Numbered from the stretch's first letter, positions 8,959-16,791 are shown. The stretch: 38,833 nt of DNA from Duganella callida (GCF_004614165.1 NZ_SPVG01000040.1:1-38833), one strand, 5' to 3'. Notes: generated by a model from the sequence alone, not told the origin. Numbers and translations are program-made.

Positions 8959-10209
8959 ATGAAACACGAGCGCATGCTGGCAAGCGCGATGGTGCTGCTG
9001 GCCCTGGCCGGCTGCGGCGCCGGCAACCAATCCGCCGATAATGCCGCAGCCCCCAGCCAAATGCGCCAGGGCGGGATGTTGATGGCAGACACGCCCCAGG
9101 TCAACAATGCCTTTCCTGGCAATCTGAGCCAGTACACCATTTCCGGCCCGAACCTGACGGTCACCGACAACGTCGGCGGCCAGGTCACGCCGGTGCCGCC
9201 CAAGGCGCTGCTGCAGTTCGCCGACACCACGGTCTCGCTGGACGTCGATGACGGCAATCCTGCCAAGGCTTATCGCCTGTATCAGGCGGCTTTCAACCGG
9301 CTGCCGGACCTGGCCGGCCTGGGCGCACAAATCAATGGTCTGAACAATGGTCTGAGCATGGAGCAGGTGGCGCAGGGCTTCGTCAACAGCAAGGAATTTG
9401 CCGACACTTACGGCAACCTCGACAGCGTGCAGTTTGTCACCCTGCTGTACAACAACGTGCTGAAGCGCGCGCCGGAGCCGGCCGGCCTGGCTTTCCACGT
9501 CGGTCACCTGGATGGCACCAATCCGGACGGGCGCGTGTTCAGCCGCGCGCTGGTACTGACCGGCTTTTCCGAATCGGACGAGAACAAGGCCCTGGTGGCC
9601 GACCGCATCCGCAACGGTATCGAATACATTCCTTGGGGCACCAGCGGTCCGTCGAATCCGGCAACTGATTTCGCCGGCATCTACAACGGTCCGCTGAGCG
9701 GCGGCGACAGCGGCACGGTCAGCCTGACCGTCACCGCCAGCGGGGCGCTGGTCGGTACAGTGCACTCCAACGGCTGGAATATCGACATGAGCGGCGTCAC
9801 CGGTATTGCGCCCGGCGGCCGCTTCGCGCTGGACGTCAGCGGTGGCGGCCATACGGGCACGTTCACCGGCAGCTTCAATCTCGGCAGTGGGCTGGCGACT
9901 GGCTTTTGGAATTATCCGGGCACCACCGCGGTGGGGACCTTCAACGGCAGCTCCAAGCCGCCTGTGGTGGCGTTGCGCTTCCCGCAGGTGCAGGCCATCA
10001 TCAACCAGCGCTGTGTGGTGTGCCACTCGGCCTCGATCGCCAATGCCGGCGTGCGCCTGGACAGCGAAGCGCTGATCCGTGCCCAGGCGGGGCTGATCAA
10101 TACGGTGGCGGTGCAGAGCACCTTCATGCCGCTCGGTAACGCCACCGGCATGACGCCCGATGAGCGCGCGCTGATCGGCAAATGGATCAGCGACGGTACG
10201 CCGCCATGA
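8959..10209 (+). CDS. DUF4214 lipoprotein with C-terminal single-haem cytochrome c domain
   Basis: Predicted lipoprotein of 416 residues; the exact function is not recognised. The N-terminus MKHERMLASAMVLLALAGC has a lipobox with C19. Residues about 100-225 form a DUF4214 region (AYRLYQAAFNRLPDLAGL, then VQFVTLLYNNVLKRAPEPAG), a module common in secreted and S-layer-like proteins. Residues about 236-330 look like a glycine-rich beta domain. Residues about 340-416 carry a haem c site CVVCH (352-356), a later FMPLGN with M390 as likely axial ligand, and GMTPDERALIGKWI. This last part closely resembles my memory of the C-terminal cytochrome domain of the urate hydroxylase PuuD. ATG at 8959 with GGAG at 8947-8950. 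An electron-transfer or haem role outside the cytoplasm is inferred. It stands alone between two terminator-bounded units. Confidence 0.8.
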   Translation: MKHERMLASAMVLLALAGCGAGNQSADNAAAPSQMRQGGMLMADTPQVNNAFPGNLSQYTISGPNLTVTDNVGGQVTPVPPKALLQFADTTVSLDVDDGNPAKAYRLYQAAFNRLPDLAGLGAQINGLNNGLSMEQVAQGFVNSKEFADTYGNLDSVQFVTLLYNNVLKRAPEPAGLAFHVGHLDGTNPDGRVFSRALVLTGFSESDENKALVADRIRNGIEYIPWGTSGPSNPATDFAGIYNGPLSGGDSGTVSLTVTASGALVGTVHSNGWNIDMSGVTGIAPGGRFALDVSGGGHTGTFTGSFNLGSGLATGFWNYPGTTAVGTFNGSSKPPVVALRFPQVQAIINQRCVVCHSASIANAGVRLDSEALIRAQAGLINTVAVQSTFMPLGNATGMTPDERALIGKWISDGTPP

Positions 10210-10316
10210 TTTGATCTGCATCAGACGGCGCCGGTCAACCGCGCCGTCCGCCGCGGCCGTTAGAGGACTCCAAGGTGCGAATGGTCGCCCTTGCTTAACC
10301 TCAACGGAGACGCATC

Positions 10317-10613
10317 ATGTACAAAAAACTGTTGCTGGCATTGGCTGTCCTGATGGCCAGCCTGAATTTCGCCTGGGCCCAGGTCGATGTCAACAAGGCC
10401 GACGCGGCCGCGCTGGACAGCATCCGCGGCCTGGGGCCGGCCAAGACCAAGGCCATCCTCGAAGAACGCAAGAAGGGTGAGTTCAAGGACTGGGCCGATC
10501 TGGAGCAGCGCGTGAAAGGCATAGGTGAGAAAAACGCGATCCGCCTGTCGGAAGCCGGGCTGCAGGTGAATGGCAAGTCGAAGGATGGCGCGCCGGCCAA
10601 GGCCGCCAAGTAG
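10317..10613 (+). CDS. ComEA-family secreted helix-hairpin-helix DNA-binding protein
   Basis: Small protein of 98 residues with a signal peptide (about 1-21, ending FAWA) and one tandem helix-hairpin-helix domain: VDVNKADAAALDSIRGLGPA followed by KTKAILEERKKGEFKDWADLEQRVKGIGEKNA. It matches the short ComEA-like proteins widespread in proteobacteria, which bind double-stranded DNA in the periplasm during uptake in competent species. It lacks the membrane anchor of Bacillus ComEA. The tail is lysine- and alanine-rich. ATG at 10317. It is followed by its own terminator and no other competence gene is near, so a role in transformation here is only inferred. Confidence 0.88.
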   Translation: MYKKLLLALAVLMASLNFAWAQVDVNKADAAALDSIRGLGPAKTKAILEERKKGEFKDWADLEQRVKGIGEKNAIRLSEAGLQVNGKSKDGAPAKAAK

Positions 10614-10625
10614 TGTTGCATACCG

Positions 10626-10654
10626 GACCCGCGGCCTTGCTGCGGGTTTTCTTT
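10626..10654 (+). terminator. Terminator after the ComEA-like gene
   Basis: ACCCGC at 10627-10632 pairs with GCGGGT at 10642-10647 across a nine-base loop, followed by TTTTCTTT. It lies 13 bases after the stop. The interrupted T-tract makes it a moderate call. Confidence 0.7.
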
Positions 10655-10693
10655 GGTGAGAAGATAGCGCGACTTTTCACACGGAGACACACC

Positions 10694-12046
10694 ATGCCCT
10701 ATCGTCCTCTCGCGCTGGCCGCGCTGCTCGCTGCGGCACCGGCTCTGGCCGCCCAACCCGACACCAGCCGTCATCAGGCGCAGATCGATCAGATCGTCAA
10801 GGAGATTTCACCGGCGCGCATCGAGGGCTACATCAACAAGCTGGTGAGTTTCCGCACGCGCCACACCATGTCGGACACGGTGTCGGACACCGAGGGCATC
10901 GGCGCTGCGCGGCGCTGGATCAAGCGCGAACTGGAGCGCTGCGGCGCGGGGACGGCGCTGAAAGTCGAGTTCGACAGTCATATCGCGCCGGTGTCCGCGC
11001 GCATCAGCCAGCCGACCGAAATCGTCAACGTGGTGGCGACGCTGCCGGGCGCGCAGGCGGCATCGGCGCAGCGCATGTACGTGGTCAGCGGCCACTACGA
11101 TTCGCGCAACACCGACGTGATGGATGCCAAGGGGGACGCGCCGGGCGCCAACGATGACGCGTCCGGTACCGCCGCCGTGATGGAAATGGCCTGCGTGATG
11201 GCCAAATACCAATTCGACGCCACGCTGGTGTTCATGACCGTGGCGGCGGAGGAGCAGGGCCTGCTGGGAGCGGCGCACTGGGCGGAACTGGCCAGACAGA
11301 AGAACCTGAACATCGCCGGCATGTTCACCAACGACATCATCGGCAGCTCGCACGACGAGCACGGCAGGAAGGATGACACCCAGGTGCGCCTGTTTGCCGA
11401 AGGCTTGCCGGTGCAAAAGGAAAACAGCGAGGCGGTGCGCACCCTGATCCAGACCGGCGGCGAGAACGATTCGCTGTCGCGCCAGCTGGCGCGCGCGGTC
11501 AAGGAAGCCGGCGAGCGCTATGTGCCCGGCTTTAAGGTCAATGTGATCCAGCGCCGCGATCGTTATCTGCGCGGCGGCGACCACATGCCGTTCCTCGAGC
11601 GCGGCTATGCGGCGCTGCGCTTCACCGAGCCGGCCGAGGATTTCAACCACCAGCACCAGAACCTGCGCACCGAAAACGGCGTGCGGATCGGCGACCTGCC
11701 GCAGTATGACGACTTCAACTACATCGCCAGGGTGGCGCGGGTGAACGCGGCGGCGTTGTCGTCGCTGGCGCTGGCGCCGGCCTCGCCGCAAAAGGTGCAG
11801 GTGCGCACCGCCAAGCTGCAGAACGATACCGAACTGGTGTGGCAGGCCAATAACGAGCCGGACCTGGCCGGCTACCGCATCGTCTGGCGCGAGACCTCGG
11901 CCGCCGAGTGGCAGGGCAGCAAGTTCGTCGGCAAGGTAACCGAATTCACCATGCCGCTGTCCAAGGACAACGTGTATTTCGGCGTGCAAGCGGTCGATGG
12001 GGACGGCAACGTCAGCCCGGCCAGCTATCCGACGCCGCTGCGCTGA
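10694..12046 (+). CDS. Secreted M28-family zinc metallopeptidase with C-terminal fibronectin type III-like domain
   Basis: Exported peptidase of 450 residues. A signal peptide spans about 1-20 (ending ALAA). The M28 catalytic domain shows the expected di-zinc pattern: GHYDSR (H134), GANDDASG (D154), AAEEQG (E186-E187), FTND (D214), and a late histidine in DFNHQHQN. M28 peptidases of this type are usually aminopeptidases. After about residue 365 the chain has a beta-rich segment with LVWQANNEPDLAGYRIVWRE and GVQAVDGDGNVSPAS, typical of a fibronectin type III fold. ATG 10694 is preceded by GGAG. Its TGA overlaps the start of the next gene (TGATG), so the two are translationally coupled. Confidence 0.92.
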   Translation: MPYRPLALAALLAAAPALAAQPDTSRHQAQIDQIVKEISPARIEGYINKLVSFRTRHTMSDTVSDTEGIGAARRWIKRELERCGAGTALKVEFDSHIAPVSARISQPTEIVNVVATLPGAQAASAQRMYVVSGHYDSRNTDVMDAKGDAPGANDDASGTAAVMEMACVMAKYQFDATLVFMTVAAEEQGLLGAAHWAELARQKNLNIAGMFTNDIIGSSHDEHGRKDDTQVRLFAEGLPVQKENSEAVRTLIQTGGENDSLSRQLARAVKEAGERYVPGFKVNVIQRRDRYLRGGDHMPFLERGYAALRFTEPAEDFNHQHQNLRTENGVRIGDLPQYDDFNYIARVARVNAAALSSLALAPASPQKVQVRTAKLQNDTELVWQANNEPDLAGYRIVWRETSAAEWQGSKFVGKVTEFTMPLSKDNVYFGVQAVDGDGNVSPASYPTPLR

Positions 12047-13347
12047 TGAAGATCGCGCGCATCCTCCACGCCGGCTACGCGTTTGAAAGCGGCGGCACGC
12101 AGATCCTGTTCGATCCGATTTTCGAGAATCCGTTCAGCCGCAACTGCCACGCGTTTCCGGACGTGCGCTTCGACCTCGCGCGGGTGCGGGCGCTGCGGCC
12201 GCACGCCGTGTTCATCTCGCACTTCCACGATGACCACTGCTCGCTGGACAGCCTGAACCTGCTGGACCGCGCCACGCCCATCTACCTGTACTGCGTGTTC
12301 GACGAACTGTTCGCGATGATACGCGCGCTGGGCTTCGTCAACGTGCTGGCGCTGGAGCTCGACGCGGTGGTCCGGGTGGGCGCCTTCGAAGTGATCGCGC
12401 GCCGTGCGCTGGAGGCCGACGTCGATTCCATGTTCCACGTGCGCGCCGAAGGCTTGAACGTGCTGAACGTGGTGGACGCCTGGATGGACCCGGAGACGCT
12501 GGAACAGCTCAAGGCGTACGCGCCGTGGGACATGGTGCTGTGGCCGTTCCAGACCATGCGCGAGGTGGCGGTGATCGCGCCGTCGCGCGCCGAGCCGGGG
12601 CCGGTGCGCCTGCCCGAGGAGTGGCCGGAGCAGCTGCGGGCGCTGGCGCCGCGCTACGTGGTGCCGAGCTCCTGCCAGTTCAACCAGGAGCCCTGGTCGT
12701 GGTACAACCATGCGATGTTCCCGGTCACCTACCGGCAATTCGCGCAGGAGGTGCGAAGCTGGCTGCCCGCCGCGCAAGTGATACGACTGAATCCGTCGGT
12801 CGCGGTGGAGCTGACGGCCGACGCGCTGGCGCCGTCGGCGCCGCTGCCATGGGTGCTGCCGGTGGGCGAACAGGATCTCGATTTCGCCTACGATCCGGCG
12901 GTGCGACCGCCGCCCACCGCCGACATCGCGCGCCATTTCGCCACGCTGACGGCCGAACAGGAGGCGCTGGTGCTCGACTACTGCCGCAGCGGCCTGCTGC
13001 GGCGCTACCAAGCCATGGAGCTGCCGCAAGACAGCTACTTCTGCACGCCGTGCGTGTGGCAGCTGTCGGTCTACGATCATGAAGGCGCAGTGCGACAGTT
13101 CCGCTACCGCATCCACGGCGACAACATCGCCTTGGTCGGCGACGAGGAAGCGCCGGGCTGGCGCACCGAAATCCCCGCCGCCAAGCTGTATGCCGGGCTG
13201 GAACTGGGCGAATCGCTGACCTCGATGTACATGCGCATCGACGGCGCCCCGGACGACGCCGACATCGTCGACGACCCGCTGATCCGCACCCTGTTCGACA
13301 ACGCCATCTGCGCCTACCAGGCCGCCCAGCTGCGGCGCCTTCTGTAG
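12046..13347 (+). CDS. Metallo-beta-lactamase-fold hydrolase with uncharacterised C-terminal region
   Basis: Cytoplasmic-looking protein of 433 residues without a signal peptide. The N-terminal half is a metallo-beta-lactamase fold with HAGYAFESGGTQILFDP, the metal motif SHFHDDH (H59, H61, D63, H64), and later VVDAW and WPFQTM segments. The layout recalls UlaG-type enzymes and the hydrolase part of CMP-N-acetylneuraminate hydroxylase-like proteins, but no Rieske cluster is seen. The C-terminal region from about 300 (TADIARHFATLTAEQEALVLDYC, with acidic residues at its end) is not one I recognise. The ATG at 12046 shares one base with the stop of the M28 peptidase gene, so co-expression is very likely; a functional link is inferred only. 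The substrate is unknown. The second palindrome starts right after its stop. Confidence 0.85.
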   Translation: MKIARILHAGYAFESGGTQILFDPIFENPFSRNCHAFPDVRFDLARVRALRPHAVFISHFHDDHCSLDSLNLLDRATPIYLYCVFDELFAMIRALGFVNVLALELDAVVRVGAFEVIARRALEADVDSMFHVRAEGLNVLNVVDAWMDPETLEQLKAYAPWDMVLWPFQTMREVAVIAPSRAEPGPVRLPEEWPEQLRALAPRYVVPSSCQFNQEPWSWYNHAMFPVTYRQFAQEVRSWLPAAQVIRLNPSVAVELTADALAPSAPLPWVLPVGEQDLDFAYDPAVRPPPTADIARHFATLTAEQEALVLDYCRSGLLRRYQAMELPQDSYFCTPCVWQLSVYDHEGAVRQFRYRIHGDNIALVGDEEAPGWRTEIPAAKLYAGLELGESLTSMYMRIDGAPDDADIVDDPLIRTLFDNAICAYQAAQLRRLL

Positions 13348-13397
13348 CGAAATCCGGGGTCAGGTCTGACGAATGTCAGACCTGACCCCGGATTTCG
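13348..13397. repeat. Perfect 23-bp inverted repeat (REP-like palindrome) overlapping the flavoprotein gene 3' end
   Basis: Arms 13348-13370 and 13375-13397 are exact reverse complements around a four-base loop (GAAT). It begins immediately after the TAG of the MBL-fold gene. On the minus strand its right arm encodes the last six residues (EIRGQV) and the stop of the flavoprotein gene. Bases 13370-13390 match 785-805 at 18 of 21 positions. No T-tract follows either arm, but a transcript from either strand would fold strongly, so it may act as a barrier between the convergent genes. Confidence 0.85.
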
Positions 13398-15148
13398 GCC
13401 GGCAGGTTGGCCAGGAACTGGTGGATCTGCGCCACCACCGCCGCGCCTTCGCCCACCGCCGCCGCCACCCGCTTGGTGGAACCGGCGCGCACGTCGCCGA
13501 TGGCGAACACGCCCGGCACGCTGGTCTCCAGCATCGCGCGCGCGGGCAGGTCTTTCGGATACACGCCTTGCGCGAAGTTGGCCTTGCACTGCGACTTGGT
13601 GACGTCGAAGCCGGTACGGATGAAGCCGTGGTTGTCGACGTCGACGCCGCAATCGCCGAGCCAGCCGGTGTTGGGATCGGCGCCGATGAACAGGAACACG
13701 CGGCAGACGTCGTAATCGCGCTCTTCCCCGGCGCGGGCATCGCGCACGCGCACCTGCTGCAGGCCGTCCTCGTCGCCTTCCAGCGCGACGATTTCGGTGC
13801 AGGTGTGCAGTTCGATGTTGGGCGTGGCCCGGATGCGCTCGATCAGGTAGTTGGACATGGTCGACGACAGGCTGTCCTTGCGAATCAGCATGTGCACCTT
13901 GGACGCGTAGCCCGACAGGAACACCGCCGCCTGGCCGGCCGAGTTGCCGCCGCCCACCAGGATGATTTCTTCCGTCTTGCACAGTTTGGCTTCGACCGGC
14001 GAGGCCCAGTAGTACACGCCCTTGCCCTCGAACTGCTTGAGGTTGGCCAGCGACGGCCGGCGGTAGCGCGCGCCGCAGGACAGCACCACGGTCTTGGCCT
14101 GCAGGTGCTGCAGGCTGCCGCACATTTCCACCTGCAGCGGGTAGGTGTCGCAGATCAGGCGGCCGGCCGGCGCCGGGATGGCGATCTCGACGCCGAACTT
14201 CTGCGCCTGCACATAGGCGCGGCCGGCCAGCGCGCGGCCGGAGACGCCGGTCGGGAAGCCCAGGTAGTTTTCGATGCGCGCGCTGGCGCCGGCCTGGCCG
14301 CCATAGGCGCGCGTTTCCAGGATCAGCACCGACAAGCCTTCCGACGCCGCGTACACGGCGGTCGCCAGGCCGGCCGGGCCGGCGCCGACCACGATCACAT
14401 CCCACACCTTGTCGGTGTCGAGTTCAGGCAGCATGCCCAGGCAGCGGCCGATATCGACCACGGTGGGATTTTTCTTGACCACGCCGTCCGGGCACACCAC
14501 CAGCGGCAGCTCTTCCGCACGCGGCTGATAGTGTTCCAGCAGGTCGGCCGCCTGGCGGTTGTGTTCGGGATCGAGCACCAGGTGCGGATGGCCGTTGGCC
14601 TGCAGGAAGGTCTGCAGGGTATGGATGCGGCCATGGCCGCGCGGGCCGACGATCACCGGGCCGCCCGAGGCTTTTTCGATCAGGCCGACGCGGCGCAGGA
14701 TCAGCGCGCGCACGATGCGCTCGCCCAGGTCGGCATGCGCCACCAGCAGCGCGCGCAGCGATTCCGACGGCACCACCAGCACTTCCACGTCGCCCACCGC
14801 GTGGCCGTTGCCCAGCGAAGGACGGCCCGACAGCTGCGCCACCTCGCCGCTGAACTGGCCCGGCATGTGGGTGGTCACGTAGGAGGTGTTGCCCAGGCCG
14901 TCATAGCGGTTGACTTCGATGCCCCCCTTGATCACCAGCATCAGGCCGAAGCTGGTCTTGCCCGCTTCGAAAATCATCTCGCCATTCTTGAAGCAGACCA
15001 CGTGGCCGAAGCGGTGCATGTGGCGGATGTCGGCCTCGCTCAGGACCGGAAACATCTGGTGGTGACGTTTCTCCAGGTCGCTGACGGCCAGCGGGGACGG
15101 CTCGTCAGGGGTGAGCTCGGGCAGCAGTTCCATAGGGGTGGAGGACAT
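13376..15148 (-). CDS. Cyclic-nucleotide-binding / thioredoxin-reductase-like FAD oxidoreductase without CxxC
   Basis: Predicted cytoplasmic flavoprotein of 590 residues. Residues about 40-140 form a cyclic-nucleotide-binding (CRP-like sensor) domain with GEVAQLSGRPSLG as phosphate-binding cassette. Residues about 160-235 look like a glutaredoxin-like fold without catalytic cysteines (VVGPRGHGRIHTLQTFL, then ELPLVVCPDG). Residues about 248-590 are thioredoxin-reductase-like with FAD motif GAGPAG (255-260), GGQAGASARIENYLGFP, NAD(P) motif GGGNSAG (about 400-406) and FAIGDVRAGSTKRVA. Where thioredoxin reductase has CATC, this protein has WASPVEAKLC (381-390), so the disulfide is missing. The ATG at 15148 gives MSSTPMELLPEL; an upstream in-frame ATG at 15298 would cover the cysM promoter region. 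Such proteins are known from many genomes, but I know of no defined substrate. The C-terminus is encoded by a repeat. Confidence 0.88.
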   Translation of the reverse strand: MSSTPMELLPELTPDEPSPLAVSDLEKRHHQMFPVLSEADIRHMHRFGHVVCFKNGEMIFEAGKTSFGLMLVIKGGIEVNRYDGLGNTSYVTTHMPGQFSGEVAQLSGRPSLGNGHAVGDVEVLVVPSESLRALLVAHADLGERIVRALILRRVGLIEKASGGPVIVGPRGHGRIHTLQTFLQANGHPHLVLDPEHNRQAADLLEHYQPRAEELPLVVCPDGVVKKNPTVVDIGRCLGMLPELDTDKVWDVIVVGAGPAGLATAVYAASEGLSVLILETRAYGGQAGASARIENYLGFPTGVSGRALAGRAYVQAQKFGVEIAIPAPAGRLICDTYPLQVEMCGSLQHLQAKTVVLSCGARYRRPSLANLKQFEGKGVYYWASPVEAKLCKTEEIILVGGGNSAGQAAVFLSGYASKVHMLIRKDSLSSTMSNYLIERIRATPNIELHTCTEIVALEGDEDGLQQVRVRDARAGEERDYDVCRVFLFIGADPNTGWLGDCGVDVDNHGFIRTGFDVTKSQCKANFAQGVYPKDLPARAMLETSVPGVFAIGDVRAGSTKRVAAAVGEGAAVVAQIHQFLANLPAEIRGQV

Positions 15149-15305
15149 GGTAATTCCGGGGTAATGAAGATGGTTGCACAACTGTTGCCAGTCTAGCGCA
15201 AGGCGGCGCGCCAGTCCAAGAAACCGGACATCTCTTTTGGGGTAGTCGGCCGGAATCGGACAACTCGGATAAAATGGTTCTTTTGGCGACTCCAACAAGA
15301 AGACG

Positions 15306-16208
15306 ATGGCTTACAAGACTCTGCAAGATACGATAGGCAATACGCCGCTGGTGCAGTTGCAGCGCCTGCCCGGCGCCGAGGCCGCCGCGCGCGGCAACAT
15401 CATCCTCGGCAAGCTTGAAGGCAACAACCCGGCCGGCTCGGTCAAGGACCGCGCCGCCATGTCGATGCTGCGCCGCGCCGAGGAGCGTGGCGACATCAAG
15501 CCCGGCGATACCCTGATCGAGGCCACCAGCGGCAACACCGGCATCGCGCTGGCCATGGCGGCCGCCATCCGCGGCTACAAGATGCTGCTGCTGATGCCGG
15601 AAAACCTCAGCGTGGAGCGGCGCCAGAGTATGGCCGCCTACGGCGCGCAGATCATGCTGACGCCCAAGACCGGCGGCATGGAGTACGCGCGCGACATGGC
15701 CGAGCAGCTGCAGAAGGACGGCAAGGGCATCATCCTCGACCAGTTCGCCAACCAGGACAATGCGCGCGCGCACTACGAGAGCACCGGGCCGGAAATCTGG
15801 CGCGATACCGACGGTCGCATCACCCATTTCGTCAGCGCCATGGGCACCACCGGCACCATCATGGGCTGCTCGCGCTATCTGAAGGAACAGAATCCCGGGA
15901 TCCAGATCATCGGCGCCGAGCCGGAAGAGGGCTCGTCGATTCCCGGCATCCGCAAATGGCCGGAAGCCTATCTGCCGAAGATTTACGACCGGTCGCGCGT
16001 GGACCGCGTGGAATCGGTGTCGCAGGCGGCAGCCGAGCGCATGGCGCGCCGCATGGCGGCGGAAGAGGGCATATTCTGCGGGATTTCGGCGGCCGGCGCC
16101 TGTGAGATTGCCTTGCGGCTGTCGCAAACGGTGGAGAACGCGACGATCGTGTTCATCGTCTGCGACCGCGGCGACCGTTACCTGTCGACCGGGGTGTTCC
16201 CGGCATAA
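15306..16208 (+). CDS. cysM: Cysteine synthase B (O-acetylserine/O-phosphoserine sulfhydrylase)
   Basis: PLP enzyme making cysteine from O-acetylserine and sulfide or thiosulfate. The 300 residues begin MAYKTLQDTIGNTPLVQLQR. NPAGSVKDRA holds the PLP lysine (K47), TSGNTG (75-80) binds the substrate carboxylate, and the PLP phosphate loop appears as GTTGTIMG. RKWPEAYLPKIYD and the C-terminal CDRGDRYLSTGVF are closer to CysM than CysK. The ATG at 15306 is divergent from the flavoprotein gene across 157 bases. Its AT-rich GGATAAAAT around 15267-15275 could be a -10 region, but no matching -35 was found. Confidence 0.95.
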   Translation: MAYKTLQDTIGNTPLVQLQRLPGAEAAARGNIILGKLEGNNPAGSVKDRAAMSMLRRAEERGDIKPGDTLIEATSGNTGIALAMAAAIRGYKMLLLMPENLSVERRQSMAAYGAQIMLTPKTGGMEYARDMAEQLQKDGKGIILDQFANQDNARAHYESTGPEIWRDTDGRITHFVSAMGTTGTIMGCSRYLKEQNPGIQIIGAEPEEGSSIPGIRKWPEAYLPKIYDRSRVDRVESVSQAAAERMARRMAAEEGIFCGISAAGACEIALRLSQTVENATIVFIVCDRGDRYLSTGVFPA

Positions 16209-16222
16209 GGGCGGAACAAGGA

Positions 16223-16256
16223 CCGCATCCCTCTGCCCGGCAGGGGGAGGGAGCGG
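16223..16256. other. Imperfect GC hairpin between convergent cysM and regulator genes
   Basis: CCGC at 16223-16226 can pair with GCGG at 16253-16256, and TCCCTC at 16228-16233 with GAGGGA at 16247-16252, with a bulged A. The gap between cysM and the convergent minus-strand gene is only 72 bases. There is no T-tract, so a terminator role for either strand is uncertain. Confidence 0.35.
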
Positions 16257-16280
16257 CTAGTCGGATAACGCCGGGGCGGA

Positions 16281-16631
16281 TCAGCCCTGGTTATTGTTGC
16301 CGTTGTTCGGGGTTTCGCCTTCTTTCGGCTTGAACTGCTTGTCGCTGATGCGGAACTTGTTGCGGCGGTCGCCCATCAGGTAACGCAGGTCGCGGATGCT
16401 CAGATCGCTCACTTCGTGCATGCGGATCAGCAGCGAGGCGCCGACCGGCAGACGATGGTGACGGATCTTGCTGATCACGGGCGGTGCCACTTCCAGTGCG
16501 CGCGACAGCGCTGCGTCGTTTTTCAGGCGCAGGTTCTCGATCAGGGTATCGAGCAGGCGGTTGGGATTGTATTGCAGCAGATCATCGCCTTCCGCATCGT
16601 TGTTCATATCTATGCCGACTTGGTTTGTCAT
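16281..16631 (-). CDS. Small conserved putative helix-turn-helix protein
   Basis: Protein of 116 residues, probably a DNA-binding regulator. The central part, PNRLLDTLIENLRLKNDAAL then SRALEVAPPVISKIRHHRLP (23-62), reads like a Cro/CI-type helix-turn-helix in which ALSRALEVAPPVISKIR is the recognition region. LSIRDLRYLMGDRR and RFRISDKQFKPK-like segments follow, then an asparagine-rich tail. I recall near-identical small proteins in other Oxalobacteraceae and Burkholderiales, but none with a known function. The ATG at 16631 has AGAAGGA upstream and is preferred over an in-frame ATG at 16697, which would add 22 residues. A sigma-70-like promoter lies about 130 bases upstream in an AT-rich tract. 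Confidence 0.8.
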   Translation of the reverse strand: MTNQVGIDMNNDAEGDDLLQYNPNRLLDTLIENLRLKNDAALSRALEVAPPVISKIRHHRLPVGASLLIRMHEVSDLSIRDLRYLMGDRRNKFRISDKQFKPKEGETPNNGNNNQG

Positions 16632-16762
16632 GTCGTCTTTTCCTTCTGTAAAGTTGTCCTGCAAAGTACTACAACAATCGGAGCTTTGCCGCCTCAATGT
16701 CCATCCTTACCAGGAGACTTACCTACGGACACGGATTCCAGGATAACAAGTTAGTTTCATAA

Positions 16763-16791
16763 TATATACACAATTGTACAACATCGTGCAA
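16763..16791 (-). promoter_or_regulatory. Sigma-70-like promoter of the putative regulator gene
   Basis: On the minus strand, -35 TTGCAC (16791-16786) and -10 TATATA (16768-16763) are separated by exactly 17 bases. The predicted start lies near 16756, giving a leader of about 125 bases before the ATG at 16631. The spacer contains the motif AATTGTACAACA read on the plus strand (16772-16783). Confidence 0.65.
16772..16783. promoter_or_regulatory. Candidate operator copy 1 (within the promoter spacer)
   Basis: AATTGTACAACA, containing the perfect palindrome TTGTACAA, lies between the -35 and -10 elements of the putative regulator's promoter. It matches copy 2 at 11 of 12 positions. A protein bound here would block RNA polymerase. 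That the binder is the adjacent regulator is inferred. Confidence 0.45.
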
